DNA of 64,000 nt from Uranotaenia lowii (taxonomy: Eukaryota > Arthropoda > Insecta > Diptera > Culicidae). The position numbers were made by a program, and so were the translations under genes. A model generated the notes under the pieces. It had not been told where the DNA came from, did not search any database, and worked only from the letters and a program-made list of their open reading frames with translations. The stretch covers positions 359,429,825 to 359,493,824 of the forward strand of contig NC_073693.1 of the NCBI RefSeq assembly GCF_029784155.1, given 5' to 3'. Positions 34,396 through 44,131 of the stretch are shown in pieces. How positions within the stretch are numbered: position 1 is the stretch's first letter; every line of letters begins with the position of its first letter.

Positions 34396-35466
34396 GTGGT
34401 TAGCGAGTCCAGGAGCATTCCAGCCAGCCAGAGGTCCAAAAAGGTCAGCCAGAGGTCCCACGAGGTCATCAAAAGGTCCCAAGATATCAGCCTAGGTCCA
34501 AAGGGGTCAGCCGAGGTCATCCAGGAATCAGTCGAGGTCCGAGGTGGTCAGCCAAGATGTCCCAAACCCAGGTCCCGAAGAAGGAAGCGAGGTCCACCAG
34601 GAATCCGGAGGAACCAGCAGCCAAGGAACGAGCCCGGGAATGTTCGAGGAATACGATCTGATCGTTCGGGAGCTTGAGCGCATGGGTGCGAACATCCCGG
34701 CGGATGAAAAGGTCCACGCGCTGATCTCCGCGGTTCCTAACGATTACAACCACGTTAAAGGGGCTTTGACCGTTCTACCGATTGCGGACCTTTGCGCAAA
34801 ACCGATACTGGAGCTGAAAAGAATGTTCCTGAACGCAGAGCTAGCATTCCAAAGTCGAAGGGACTTTCCAACAAGGAATTCAGGACCAAACTCCGCGATG
34901 AAGGCTCGAAAGGCGTAGAAATAATTTGCTTCGGGTGTGGCGAACCGAGGCACTACAAAAATTGTTGCCCAGCCCAACGTAAAGGCCGACGGGGAAAAAA
35001 TTATGGTAGCTGTCGAAGCTCGACGTTCAACTGCTGGGGTTACTAGCGGACGAAAAGAGCGCATGGTCAGATTTGTCGTCGATTCTGGCGCCACCCAGCA
35101 CATGGTCCAGGATGAAGTACTTCTCCAGGACGTCAGAGACCTTGCCGAGCCCGTCATCATTGAAACGGCTAAATCTGGCGAGAGTCTACGTGCGAATAAA
35201 ACTGGCAAAGTTGTGTTGAAGAGCGTAGTTGGAAAATCAATAAAGCCTATAATACTCTACAACGTTCTTTTCATAGCCGAACTGGAAGAGAATTTACTCT
35301 CAGTTTGAAAATGCACCGAGAACGGGAAGAGGGTGATTTTTCTGGGCAACGAAGTTCGGTTTGAGTATTCTGGGGAGGTTTTTGCTGAAGGAAAAATCGT
35401 TGACAGCTTGATTTCGGCAGGAGATCGGCAACTGGACGGAATAGGGCAAGGAATTTGTCGGGTGAG
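34396..35466 (+). pseudogene. copia-type gag and protease fragment
   Basis: Broken in several frames. 34544-34918 carries the end of the gag core, reading GANIPADEKVHALISAVPND and ILELKRMFLNAELAFQ. A frame shift leads into 34792-35046 with a CCHC zinc knuckle (CFGCGEPRHYKNCCP; spacing C-2-C-4-H-4-C), which binds the element RNA. A second shift leads to 34937-35308 with the aspartic protease active site FVVDSGATQHM and typical downstream text ending LFIAELEENLLSV. After a stop it continues (KCTENGKRVIFLGNEV) to about 35466. Integrase, reverse transcriptase, RNase H and the 3' LTR are missing: the element is truncated and dead. Confidence 0.85.
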
Positions 35467-35701
35467 TCTGATTAGATAATTGAAGGTAAACGACCGATCT
35501 TAAGACTCTTTTCATAGAGAGCAAACATCGGAAAAAAAACTTCCGATCACTATTGGCTGATACGAACATTTCCGAGAATCTAAAATTCGGCGAATGCTAA
35601 TGGACTGAGTGAAGAGAAACGTAGATTACTGACTGAGTAGGGATGAATCATCCAACATGATAAAAGTCCCAGAAAAAAAATACTGACTGGTTTATTTTTA
35701 A

Positions 35702-35860
35702 GGGCTTTTCTTGCGAGCTGACATTGCTCGTTGGAAGAAGTGTGACCAGAACTTCCTGCGGAGTCACCGGCTACAGGAGCTGAAGCCATTCATCGCCGAT
35801 TGTTATGATCGAGCGCCTGCAATGTTTCAAGTTGGTTATGGCGACTTGGAAGAATTTTAA
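35702..35860 (+). other. Small open frame of 52 codons, unidentified
   Basis: Between two stops the frame reads DIARWKKCDQNFLRSHRLQE and continues KPFIADCYDRAPAMFQVGYG to a TAA. The composition looks protein-like rather than random, but there is no ATG near its start and I do not recognise a family. It could be a host exon, part of the decayed copia, or chance. Confidence 0.2.
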
Positions 35861-35879
35861 ATTTTTGTATTTTCATATA

Positions 35880-37600
35880 GGATCTCTAAGATAGAATTTT
35901 ACGGGACCAAACGCCATCGCTCCCCACTTGGGGCGAGCGAATTTTCGCGACACATTCGTTGTTCGTTGGATCCGCGAGTCGACTCGGCCGCGACGCTCTC
36001 TTCGGTTCGTATTTTCAGATTTCGGCAACAGCGTCGCGACGCCAATGGCGCGCTCGTTGTTTGCCGGCTAGCGCAGACCGACGGATGGCCGTTGTCAGTT
36101 GAATATCGCACCCGGATCGGATTGCATGCGCCACTCGCGAGCCGTCGTTTTCGCCCTTTTCACTACGATTTTTTTCCCTTGCTGGTTGGCCCTTTCAGCT
36201 GTTTTATGACCGACAACAAGTGACACCGGTGTGTTGACATTTCCGTTTTAAAGACTGTTACGGAAATTCGGATGAAATTTGATTTCAGTTTCGAAGCTCC
36301 ACACCCACATAGCAGCTATGATTTCGGAGGTGTAAATTTTCTTTGGGTTCTTCTTGAGTATCAAATATGTCAAGTGACCACCAATCGCGAAAAATATTGA
36401 TGGACAACGTTGTTCAGTGTGTCGCAGCTAATGAACGGAGCAAACATTTGAGTGACTATCGGTACTGTTCGGTAATTAGACTTAAATCGCAGACGGTGTG
36501 ATCAAAACAGAAACACAACAATAAGCACGCCCACCTGTCCGATCCGACCGGTCCCGCAGCCAGGTCGAAGGAGGCCTTTACAACAACCGAAATAAAACGA
36601 CAACGCGGATACTCTCGTTTCCGAACGGGTGAGGGAGGGTGGAAAACAAAAAAAGGTAGGCGGTGCATGCGAACCAAAGCGAGTGAAAATTTACCGACAC
36701 TAGTGCGTCAACCCCAAACGAGAAGCAATCTGTCAAGTTAATTTGCGACTGTCAACGAAAAAGTATATACAAGTAAAACAATAGAATTTCCACGTTTGAA
36801 GGAGAAAAAAAAACGAATCCGCGCCGCGCGGTTTTGTTCGGTGCACTACGTACGCGTAGTTGGTGCTGCAAAACGCGACCCAGCCGCGTTTATTGTTTGT
36901 TTATGTTTCGCATTAGTGATTCATTTTGTGAGAAGCTGTGTGTAGCACGTCCCTGAGTTTGAAAATTCATACCGAGTATTATAAATAAAAGGTTATAGGA
37001 AAGCGAAGCGAAGTAAAGAAAATTTAAAAAAAAAAGTTAATCGTCGAATCGGTGGCGCCAGTTCAGTGATAAAAAAAGGAGACAAAACAAGAGAAAATCC
37101 TGAGTAGTAATAAAACGTGTTGCAGCGCACAAGTGTGGAAGAAGCAATCGGGAAAAGTGCGCTCGCAAGAAATTACCAACATCAGCAACATCAACAACCA
37201 ATATTCCGTGATCTTCTCCGTGAGATTTGTGCAAGAGGCAATATTAAACTACCTACTCTACTAGTATATGATTGTCGGAAAACACACGACGAAGACGAAG
37301 CTGGAACGCGCAACCGCAGTCGGAATCGGAAATCGGAAAACCGTGTCTAGCTAGAGAGTTGCAGGCGACGACGGCTGTAACAGATCTTCTGCATAGAAAA
37401 TCAGCTGGCGAGCCTGCCACAACTTCATCCAGTAACCAACGACCATTTACGGTGTCAAACCGGTGCCACGGAAGCCTCCAGTTCTAGTTATCTCAAGTGT
37501 GTCTTCAGAAAGTTTCTAAAACTCTCACAGGATTACACCGGTTGCGGAGCTCATCAACAACCACCAGATCCAGACAACGGAACGCCAAACTAACAGGTGG
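35880..37600 (+). promoter_or_regulatory. GC/CpG-rich region, candidate promoter and untranslated first exon
   Basis: This is the most GC/CpG-rich stretch in the window (for example 35925-36180 and 36800-36900), with repeated CGCG and TCGCGA motifs. The part from about 36690 to 37590 has the CAA/AAC-rich composition typical of insect 5' untranslated exons and stop codons in all frames. A possible splice donor, ACAG|GTGGTT, is at about 37592. TCAGTT (36094) and GTTCAGTGA (37059) are initiator-like. The strand is inferred from the donor only. No coding exon follows in the window that I can identify. Confidence 0.35.
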
Positions 37601-38126
37601 TTATTTCTCTCTGTGTTTTTCTTACTTTAACTTCAAAAAGCCCATATCAAAAATCTGCACTCTTGAGTAGTTTCACGAAAAAGTCATTTAATAGTGTGGA
37701 TTCGATGCGGTTTCCTCAAGTGGGGGTGGGCTCGAGCGAGTGGGTGGACCAATAACACGTCAACTAACAACAATAACCGTACAGCAAAAGCACGTGAGTT
37801 GGTGTGAATCAACAATTGGTCATGGGTACCACACACCAACTCACAATAATGCAGAAACAAACCGGCGAGGCAGAGGACTCCCCGAAATTGTGTGGGATTC
37901 TTCGGCGGTGACCGTCATAAGAATGCTTCCCTTGGTTTTGAGTTATGGCTACAGGCGTGATGTTATTTTTTTTAATCTTTGAGCGACATCCCTTATTAAC
38001 CCAACAACGAAGTTTCAATTTGACTAGGATTAATTAGCGTTGTAAATCGACGAATGTGGAATCGTGTTGTGAAGTGATGATGTATCGATTCCGTTAAAAG
38101 AACAATCGTCGGAAGTTGATATTTCC
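37601..38126. other. No gene recognised
   Basis: It may be the start of an intron if the preceding block is an exon. No repeat and no coding signal are evident. Confidence 0.35.
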
Positions 38127-38138
38127 ATGAGGCTTGAC

Positions 38139-38339
38139 GGGCTTGTGATATAGCTCAGTTGGCAAGTCTGTTGTCTCCTGAGCCGATGTCCGTGAGTTCG
38201 AGCCCGAGAGTAAACATCGAACACAGTTGTACCGGATAAGTTTTTCAATAACGATCTGCTAACTGCAACGTTGATAAAGTCGCGAATGCCATAAAGATGG
38301 TAAAACGACTATAATCGAAACAAAAAAAAAAAAAAAAGA
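38139..38339 (+). mobile_element. tRNA-derived SINE, full copy 1
   Basis: The head carries a tRNA-like promoter: A box GATATAGCTCAGTTGGCAAG (from 38147) and B box GTGAGTTCGAGCCC (from 38191). The body has an AACACAGTTGTACCGG segment. The tail reads AAGTCGCGAATGCCATAAAG, then ACGACTATAATCG and an A-run. The flanks carry a perfect 12-bp target duplication ATGAGGCTTGAC (38127-38138 and 38340-38351). A clean duplication implies a fairly recent insertion by LINE machinery. The second full copy is at 52355-52558 and a 3' fragment is at 63837-63892. Confidence 0.93.
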
Positions 38340-38351
38340 ATGAGGCTTGAC

Positions 38352-38977
38352 TTCAATTTAAAAAGAATCCATTGAATCCAGTCCAATTTTCAATACAACT
38401 TAGAAATCAGATTTAAAATTCTGATTCTTAACAACTTAATAGAATCCAGATTTAAAGAACATCCCAAGCAGCCAAAAGTCACATATTTATTTGAATGGAG
38501 GCTTTGAAAGTTGCATACTGTCTTACAAAGAAATAAAACAACTACCAAATGCCCTTAGGTGAACTATATAAGTCATTAATAAATTTGAAAGTGGCAAAAG
38601 TGATTTTTATGTGCGTTGTATATAAATAAGTACAAGTTGAAAGTTGTAAAAGTGATTTATATGTACGTTGTAAGGGCTTTAAGAAACAGAAAGGGCACAA
38701 AAGTACGCTAAACGGAATTTACTAAGTCACGAAAAATGCATTGAGGTGCTTTCTTCCTCGGCGAAGTATAGAGATTACGCCTAAAACTACTCTCTTGCTA
38801 GTAGGTTCTAGCTATTTAAAAAACAATCATACGGACCCCTAATCTTCTTCAATTGATTCTCAGAACTGCCTAGTACCATTTAATCCTAAAATCTCACAGT
38901 TGCAGCACGACTACAAGTTGTTTTCAAACATCCTATTGAAAAAGTTAAATATTTACATGAAGCTAGCGCATTTCTCT
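38352..38977. other. No gene; internal near-repeat
   Basis: AAAGTGATTTATATGTACGT at 38648 resembles AAAGTGATTTTTATGTGCGT at 38597, a local 50-60 bp duplication. Otherwise AT-rich without coding content. Confidence 0.4.
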
Positions 38978-39106
38978 TCAAGTGACACTATTCTTTACTC
39001 CTTTTGAAATTAGGAAAAATTTAAAAATACCTTGTAAACTCTACACTTTAAGCTTTTTTTTATGCAAACTTTCAAGCAAAAACATCCAATGAGTGGCTGT
39101 CTACAG

Positions 39107-40576
39107 TAGACTGAGTCGATTTGGGGTGAATTTTTGAATTTCTTAAACCCTTAGGGTCAAATAGCTTTATTTTAGTTCAAAACTCATCCTTGATTTTTTG
39201 CAGAATTTTTAAGTAACGTTTACATGAGTAAATTCGATCTTTTGGGTTTGTATGGAGAAATTTAAAAAAAAATCTGAAAAATCAACTTCGTATCTTATTA
39301 GACAAAAAAAGTTATTAGGTTTTTAATGGGGGCATGTTTTTTGGCTTTCAAAAAACAATAAATTGAATTGGAATCACTACTGGTGCCAAGCAAGGTATTG
39401 CATGAATAACTTTTTTTTGCAATACTTCGCTAGGCATCAGCAGTGATGTCACTTAAATTTATTGTTTTTCAATGCCAATAGACATACCCCTGTTAATCAG
39501 CTTATAACATTTTTGCCTAATAGGATACGAAGTTAAGTCTTCGGTAAAGTTGTTTAGCGGAAAATTTCCTCTAGAGAATATAAAATTGCAGTACTTTTAA
39601 TTTTTCCATACAAACCTAATAGTACAGAGAACAGACGTACACAGGGACCGAAAACAGCACGAACACAGTAAGTGCAACACAATTTGATGACACAGCACTT
39701 CCGAAACGAAGCTGTGCTGTGTCTGTGTTGATCTACTTTTGTTGCGTGTCGGCCGCAACACAGCACAGTATGCGACACAGTTGACGACACAGTGTGTTCG
39801 TGTGCCGGTTCCGATACGATTATCATTGTTGCTCCAGCCAGCTAGCTTTTTTTCAATTCGTCGCCTACTTGCTAGCAGCCGAACTGGATAATTTTTTTTC
39901 TTTTGCTTTTGCTCAACACAATGTGAGTGAAGAGCTTCGCCATTGAAAATACGGAGAAATGCTGTCCAGTCAAGTGCGACGGGTGAAAAAATAGCCTTGC
40001 TCGTAACAACACTGTGTTGCGTGCTGTGTTATCCTCGACACAACACAACTGGGAACTGTGTCGTGTTGATTTGATGCAACACAACACAATTGAAGTGCTG
40101 TGCCAAACCAAAGTGTCGCACACAAAAATTTATGTGTCAGCACTCCAGAATTTGTGTTGCACGTTATGTACTGTGTTGTGTTTGTGTTTTTTGTCGGTCT
40201 CTGCGTACAAGCTAGCCCACGAAACTTGTGTAAAAATCCCAACACCCTTTTTGATTTTTTTGTGTGTTTATATATGATTACGCCTTTTCGAAAACTGGAC
40301 ACTTTAAAGTTGATTTGTGACTTTTGAACGGCGCAATAAATGGCACTGTTTGTAGTCGATTTCTAACGTATTTTTTTGGTGATAACATTTGAAATTTTAC
40401 ACACTTTTTTGACGATTTTTTGTTCGAGCTTGTACGTCTGTTCTCTGTGCTAATAGTTCAAATTTACTCATCTCAACGCTACTTAGAGTTTCGCATTAAA
40501 TCACTGGTGAGTTTTGGACCAAAATGGAGCTTGGGGTTTAAGAAATTCAAAAATGACCCCCAATCGACTCAATCTA
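39107..40576. mobile_element. Long-palindrome (MULE-like) element copy, interrupted
   Basis: It starts TAGACTGAGTCGATTTGG and ends with the matching complement (AATCGACTCAATCTA), like 23869-24686. The arms include TTTTTAAGTAACGTTTACAT and AATACTTCGCTAGGC. The centre is near 39390-39420. The right arm is split by the insertion at 39624-40449. Confidence 0.85.
39624..40449. mobile_element. 826-bp DNA element with 8-bp target duplication
   Basis: The ends ACAGAGAACAGACGTACA and TGTACGTCTGTTCTCTGTG are inverted repeats. CTAATAGT lies directly outside both (39616-39623 and 40450-40457), an 8-bp duplication as made by hAT-like transposases (inference). The interior is rich in ACACAGCAC and TGTGTTGTG motifs on both strands (39650-39800 and 40000-40200), so it folds on itself. 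The overlapping 70-110 codon frames there reflect this low complexity, and no transposase is seen. Confidence 0.85.
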
Positions 40577-40772
40577 CTGTAGACAGCCACTCAATGGTTT
40601 TTTTGGTTGAAAGTTTTCATAAAATAGTTTAAAGTGTAGAGTTTACAACGTATTTTTTAATTTTTTCTAATTTCAAAAGAAGTAAAGAATAGTGTCACCT
40701 GAAGAGCAATGGATTAGCGGTAATTTCAGGGAAATATTCATTAGCTAAATCATTAAGGCTAAAAATTAAGGC

Positions 40773-41245
40773 TTCAATGAATGGAACAAATCGCAGCTTC
40801 TCAGCCGATTGACGTTACATCCGGGGTCCCCCAGGGCAGTTATCTAGGCCCGCTTATCTTTATACTGTTTGTAAATAGCCTAGCTTGGATTCTGATCTCT
40901 TCAAAGTTATTTCACGCAAACGATCTCAAAATTTGCTGTATTGTTGGATCGCTTGTAGATTTGGCAGCCCTGCAAGCTGACATTTCGTCACTTCTGGATT
41001 GGTGTAGATTAATAACACGAGCAAGTGCAAATGTATAACTTTCTGTAGAACTATAGACAATCAAAAATTTGGGCGTAGTATTTGATCAGAAACTGGCTTT
41101 TACGGAAAACATAGCCGCCATCACAGCAAAAGTTTTTACTATTTTTGGTTTTATCCGTAAAAATACCGTTGGTTTTGAGGATAAATATTCATAGCCTTAA
41201 AGCCATTTTTCCTTTGGTCCTTAATGTACTGGACAACTGATAATT
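40773..41245 (+). pseudogene. LINE reverse transcriptase fragment (Jockey-like)
   Basis: Open from 40781: DVTSGVPQGSYLGPLIFILF is reverse transcriptase block B. The block C catalytic motif is degraded to HANDLKI where YADDLKI is expected. It continues LQADISSLLDWCRL. After a stop at 41036 the same similarity persists in other frames (FDQKLAFTENIAAITAK at about 41078 and SLKAIFPLVLNVLDN at about 41190). Both ends are truncated, and it is dead. It abuts the composite palindrome. Confidence 0.8.
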
Positions 41246-41419
41246 TGTTTTGATTATTTTTAAAACTCACCGAAAAACGTCGATAATTTTGAAGTATAAT
41301 GTACTAGAGTAAAGGATGGATCACGATGAATCTGGACGCACTGTTTATTATACCATTGCGCTCCTAGCTGTTGGATTTGGTATGTTTTGACAGTACTTTG
41401 TTCGAAAATGTTTCCTCTA

Positions 41420-41870
41420 TCAGTGCTAAAAATTTCATTGCGATTTGTTTTGTTCCAAAAAAGTTATACGTGATGGAAGCCGCGAGACGAAAATAAATTT
41501 TGGACACCCACGTCAAAAACCCGACGTGGTCGGGTTCAAAACTCGCAAAATCCTGGCGCGAAATCCAAATCCTGGCCAAAAATTTTATAAAGCCACTGCA
41601 GTGGTGCACCGAACTGGTCGGGAAGATGTCCCCGCCAAGTTCAAATTCGTTTTTGCCGATAAGTTTGCAAGAAAGTGTTTTATCTGGCAAGGTATTTGCA
41701 GCTGCGGACGAAAAACCCCTGTTTTTGTGAAAAACAAGACCATGGACTCCGAAATGTACAAGGAGAAGTGCCTGGAAAACGTTTTTTTTTCCGTACATTA
41801 GATCTCATAAAGGACCAGTAAAGTTTTCGCCAGATTTGGCAAGCTGCCACTACAGCGTCATGTGTCCAGA
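41420..41870 (+). pseudogene. Tc1/mariner-type transposase fragment
   Basis: A DDE-superfamily DNA transposase relic. 41445-41801 (118 codons) contains FKTRKILARNPNPGQKFYKA, then FIWQGICSCGRKTPVFV and TMDSEMYKEKCLE, the region around the second catalytic aspartate. After a frame shift near 41800 the text GPVKFSPDLASCHYS follows (about 41812-41856), a recognisable transposase block (usually FWPDLASCHY). The N-terminal DNA-binding domain and the last acidic residue are missing. I cannot see terminal repeats. Confidence 0.75.
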
Positions 41871-41871
41871 T

Positions 41872-42660
41872 TTAAAACGATCCATGCTTTATCCAAGAAC
41901 AATCGATTTCGTTTTTGAGAATTTTCGCCCCAAACAGTGATTGGACAGCAGTGATATTGCGATCCGACATCGTATGGAGGCCAAGCATAGCGCAGACCTT
42001 TTTCAAGTATAGCACCTTAGTGTCACTTATTTGTGTCTTTATTTGATTAACACGATGTAGAAGTTCGCCCTGGATATTAAAGCCATAAAAAAAGGAAGTT
42101 TCGGGCGTCCAAATGTTATGATACAGCACTAAGAAACGCTTAAGGCCATGAAGTTGGCTGCACACCAGTTCACTACTGTATCAAGAAATTTCTGTAGCAT
42201 CTGAAAATCTGCCAAACTGTAAACGATCGTCCATTCAAATCGTCCGCGTACATTAGTACTCCGCATACAAAAAAAAGCCGCATGTTAATATCATTGCAAA
42301 ACAGGTTGAACAATAAAGAGCCCAAATTACTTCCTTGTGGTACCTCTGGCTGAAGTCGGAATGAAATCTGAAAATTCAGAGGATTCGATTTTAAAAGCAG
42401 GACAACGATTTTTTAAAAAGCTACTGATACATGTACATGATTTCTCAGATAATACCAGGAAAACTAAAATTTGGTAATTAACTGAGTCGAACGCCGTGGA
42501 AAAAACACGCGTTGATTGTCCAAAATCCAGTTCCTGCAGGCTGAAAACATAACATCGTTGAAAATTCTTTCTAGGACCTTCGAGTAGGCAGTCAGCGACG
42601 TAATACCACGATAATTGCGTACCTCTTGCTTATTACACTTTTTGAAGATTGGGATCATAA
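41872..42660 (-). pseudogene. LINE reverse transcriptase relic, opposite strand
   Basis: Read on the minus strand it gives VRNYRGITSLTAYSKVLERI (from 42625 downwards), then EVPQGSNLGSLLFNLF (about 42345), then LMYADDL (about 42250, catalytic motif C intact), then a C-terminal part with FYGFNIQGELLHRVNQIKT (about 42090). Stops and frame shifts separate the blocks. It is similar in style to the plus-strand relic at 40773-41245, with the opposite orientation. Confidence 0.8.
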
Positions 42661-42699
42661 AAGATTTTTTCCAGGTGGCAGATGTTTTTGTAAGGACTG

Positions 42700-43000
42700 A
42701 TTGAAAATATAAGTAAGGGGCCTAGCGAGTAAAGTGCAACACTTTTTTGACACGCCCCTGACATTGACTCTTCGCTCATATCAAATAGTCGAAGGGGTTC
42801 AAATCCGGACTGCTCGGAGGCCAAAATTTCAAATTCTCCGAAAGCACCTGATTCTTAAAAATGTCATGTAGACTTAAGTTTTAACTTTTACTCCAGCCTT
42901 TCTGAAAACAGGAGGCCTCTTCAATCCATTTTGGGAGCAAGCGTTCCGTATACCATGACTCTGGTGGGATGCTTGGTAGTCAATTTGAATTCCACAATTT
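42700..43000 (-). pseudogene. mariner-like transposase C-terminal fragment
   Basis: On the minus strand: HPTRVMVYGTLAPKMD (about 42950), RPPVFRKAGVKVKT with a frame change, and FWPPSSPDLNPFDYLI (about 42825-42780), the hallmark block around the catalytic DPN/SPDLNP region of the Tc1/mariner family. Several stops and shifts are present. It is not the same fragment as the plus-strand transposase at 41420, and it differs in block wording. Confidence 0.75.
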
Positions 43001-44131
43001 ATTGAGCAAATTTTATAAAATTTTCATGAATCTTTTTCTGGAAGCCAAAAAAAAAATATAAAATCTGTCGAAAAGTTGTGATTAAGAATTTTATTTTCAA
43101 TATCAATTTTTTTTTCTTGATGAATTTCTGGGTTTTGACGAAATTTGCCCGGATATTGCCAGGACTTTTGGTCTTCAATTTTGAAATCCAGTGCCCGGAT
43201 TTTGCAAGTTACAATATAAAATTGCCCGGATTTGTCTAGCCTGAAAAAAAATCATTCAACTTTAGCTTATAAGGACTGTTCACAAAAGAAAATTGACACG
43301 GGTTATTTAGTAAGTATACTAGCTAGAATTGTAAAAATTATGTTGAATTGTTTGTTAAACCCTGCTTTAAACAATACACGTGAAAAATGTTGAAAAAGTT
43401 GGACTGAAGCTGACAAAGGTGGAGTGAACCGATCATTGGAAGAATCAATTTTGCACAAATGATGTGCCAGAAAGCCAAATTTCGACGGATGTGAAGTTTT
43501 CGGCGATTAAAATATTTAAGGTATTTGCAGAAATTCATTTTCTTGAAGATCCATCGAAATTTGGATCGAAAAGAGACCAGGAAACCGAAATTAAGAGAAA
43601 GCTGCCGTTCGTTTCTGTAATTCTAAAAATGCGTTTTAGATATTTCCAAAAAATTGCTTTAAGTCATCTCAATACAGTAAAAAATGAAAAAAAAAACCCA
43701 ATCAAGCTGCAATAATAAAAAACAATATATCTTTTGAAGAAATATTGTTAATTTTTTCTTGTATATAAAAGATCACAATGTTTATACAAGCTGTTTCTAA
43801 AAAAATGTGAAAACAAATTTGTGGCTTCTGGAGAACGATGAAACTTTTAACGAATTTGACACGTAATGGCATTTTATTTTACAATTTTTTAACGTTGTTT
43901 AAATAAAGGACATTCCTGATGAACTACAATGCATTTGAAAAAAATGCATAAATGTGAGTGGGATACAAAAATTGTATTTACAGCTTGAAGCACTCTGCAT
44001 TTTTACATTGGTCAATAAATGAAGAGACTAACTGGAAGAATTTAAATAATATATTATTTCCTGCTCATTTTCGTAAACTAAGGAATCTCTTCTTTGAAAA
44101 ATACAAACATGTGCAGTTGAAAAATACAAAA
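43001..44131. other. No gene recognised
   Basis: It includes a segment with repeated GCCCGGAT (43148-43230) that recalls short stretches elsewhere (26535), probably transposon debris. The rest is AT-rich. Confidence 0.4.

Larger units (their letters stand above)
38978..40706. repeat. Composite palindrome extending beyond the long-TIR element
   Basis: Outside the element termini, 38978-39106 is inverted as 40577-40706 (about 85-90% similar): CAAGTGACACTATTCTTTAC on the left, and its complement around GTAAAGAATAGTGTCACC on the right. The TAGACTG ends of the inner element are flanked by CTACAG and CTGTAG, so there is no direct target duplication at the inner boundary. Either this family has longer arms here, or the inner element sits in the centre of an older palindrome. 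Confidence 0.75.

Noticed and set aside
38139..38220. Host tRNA gene at the SINE head
   Set aside because: It continues into a SINE body with an A tail and is flanked by a target duplication, and an equal copy exists at 52.4 kb.
39554..40327. Five overlapping frames of 70-110 codons
   Set aside because: They arise from CACA/TGTG-rich low-complexity sequence inside an 826-bp DNA element, on both strands at once.
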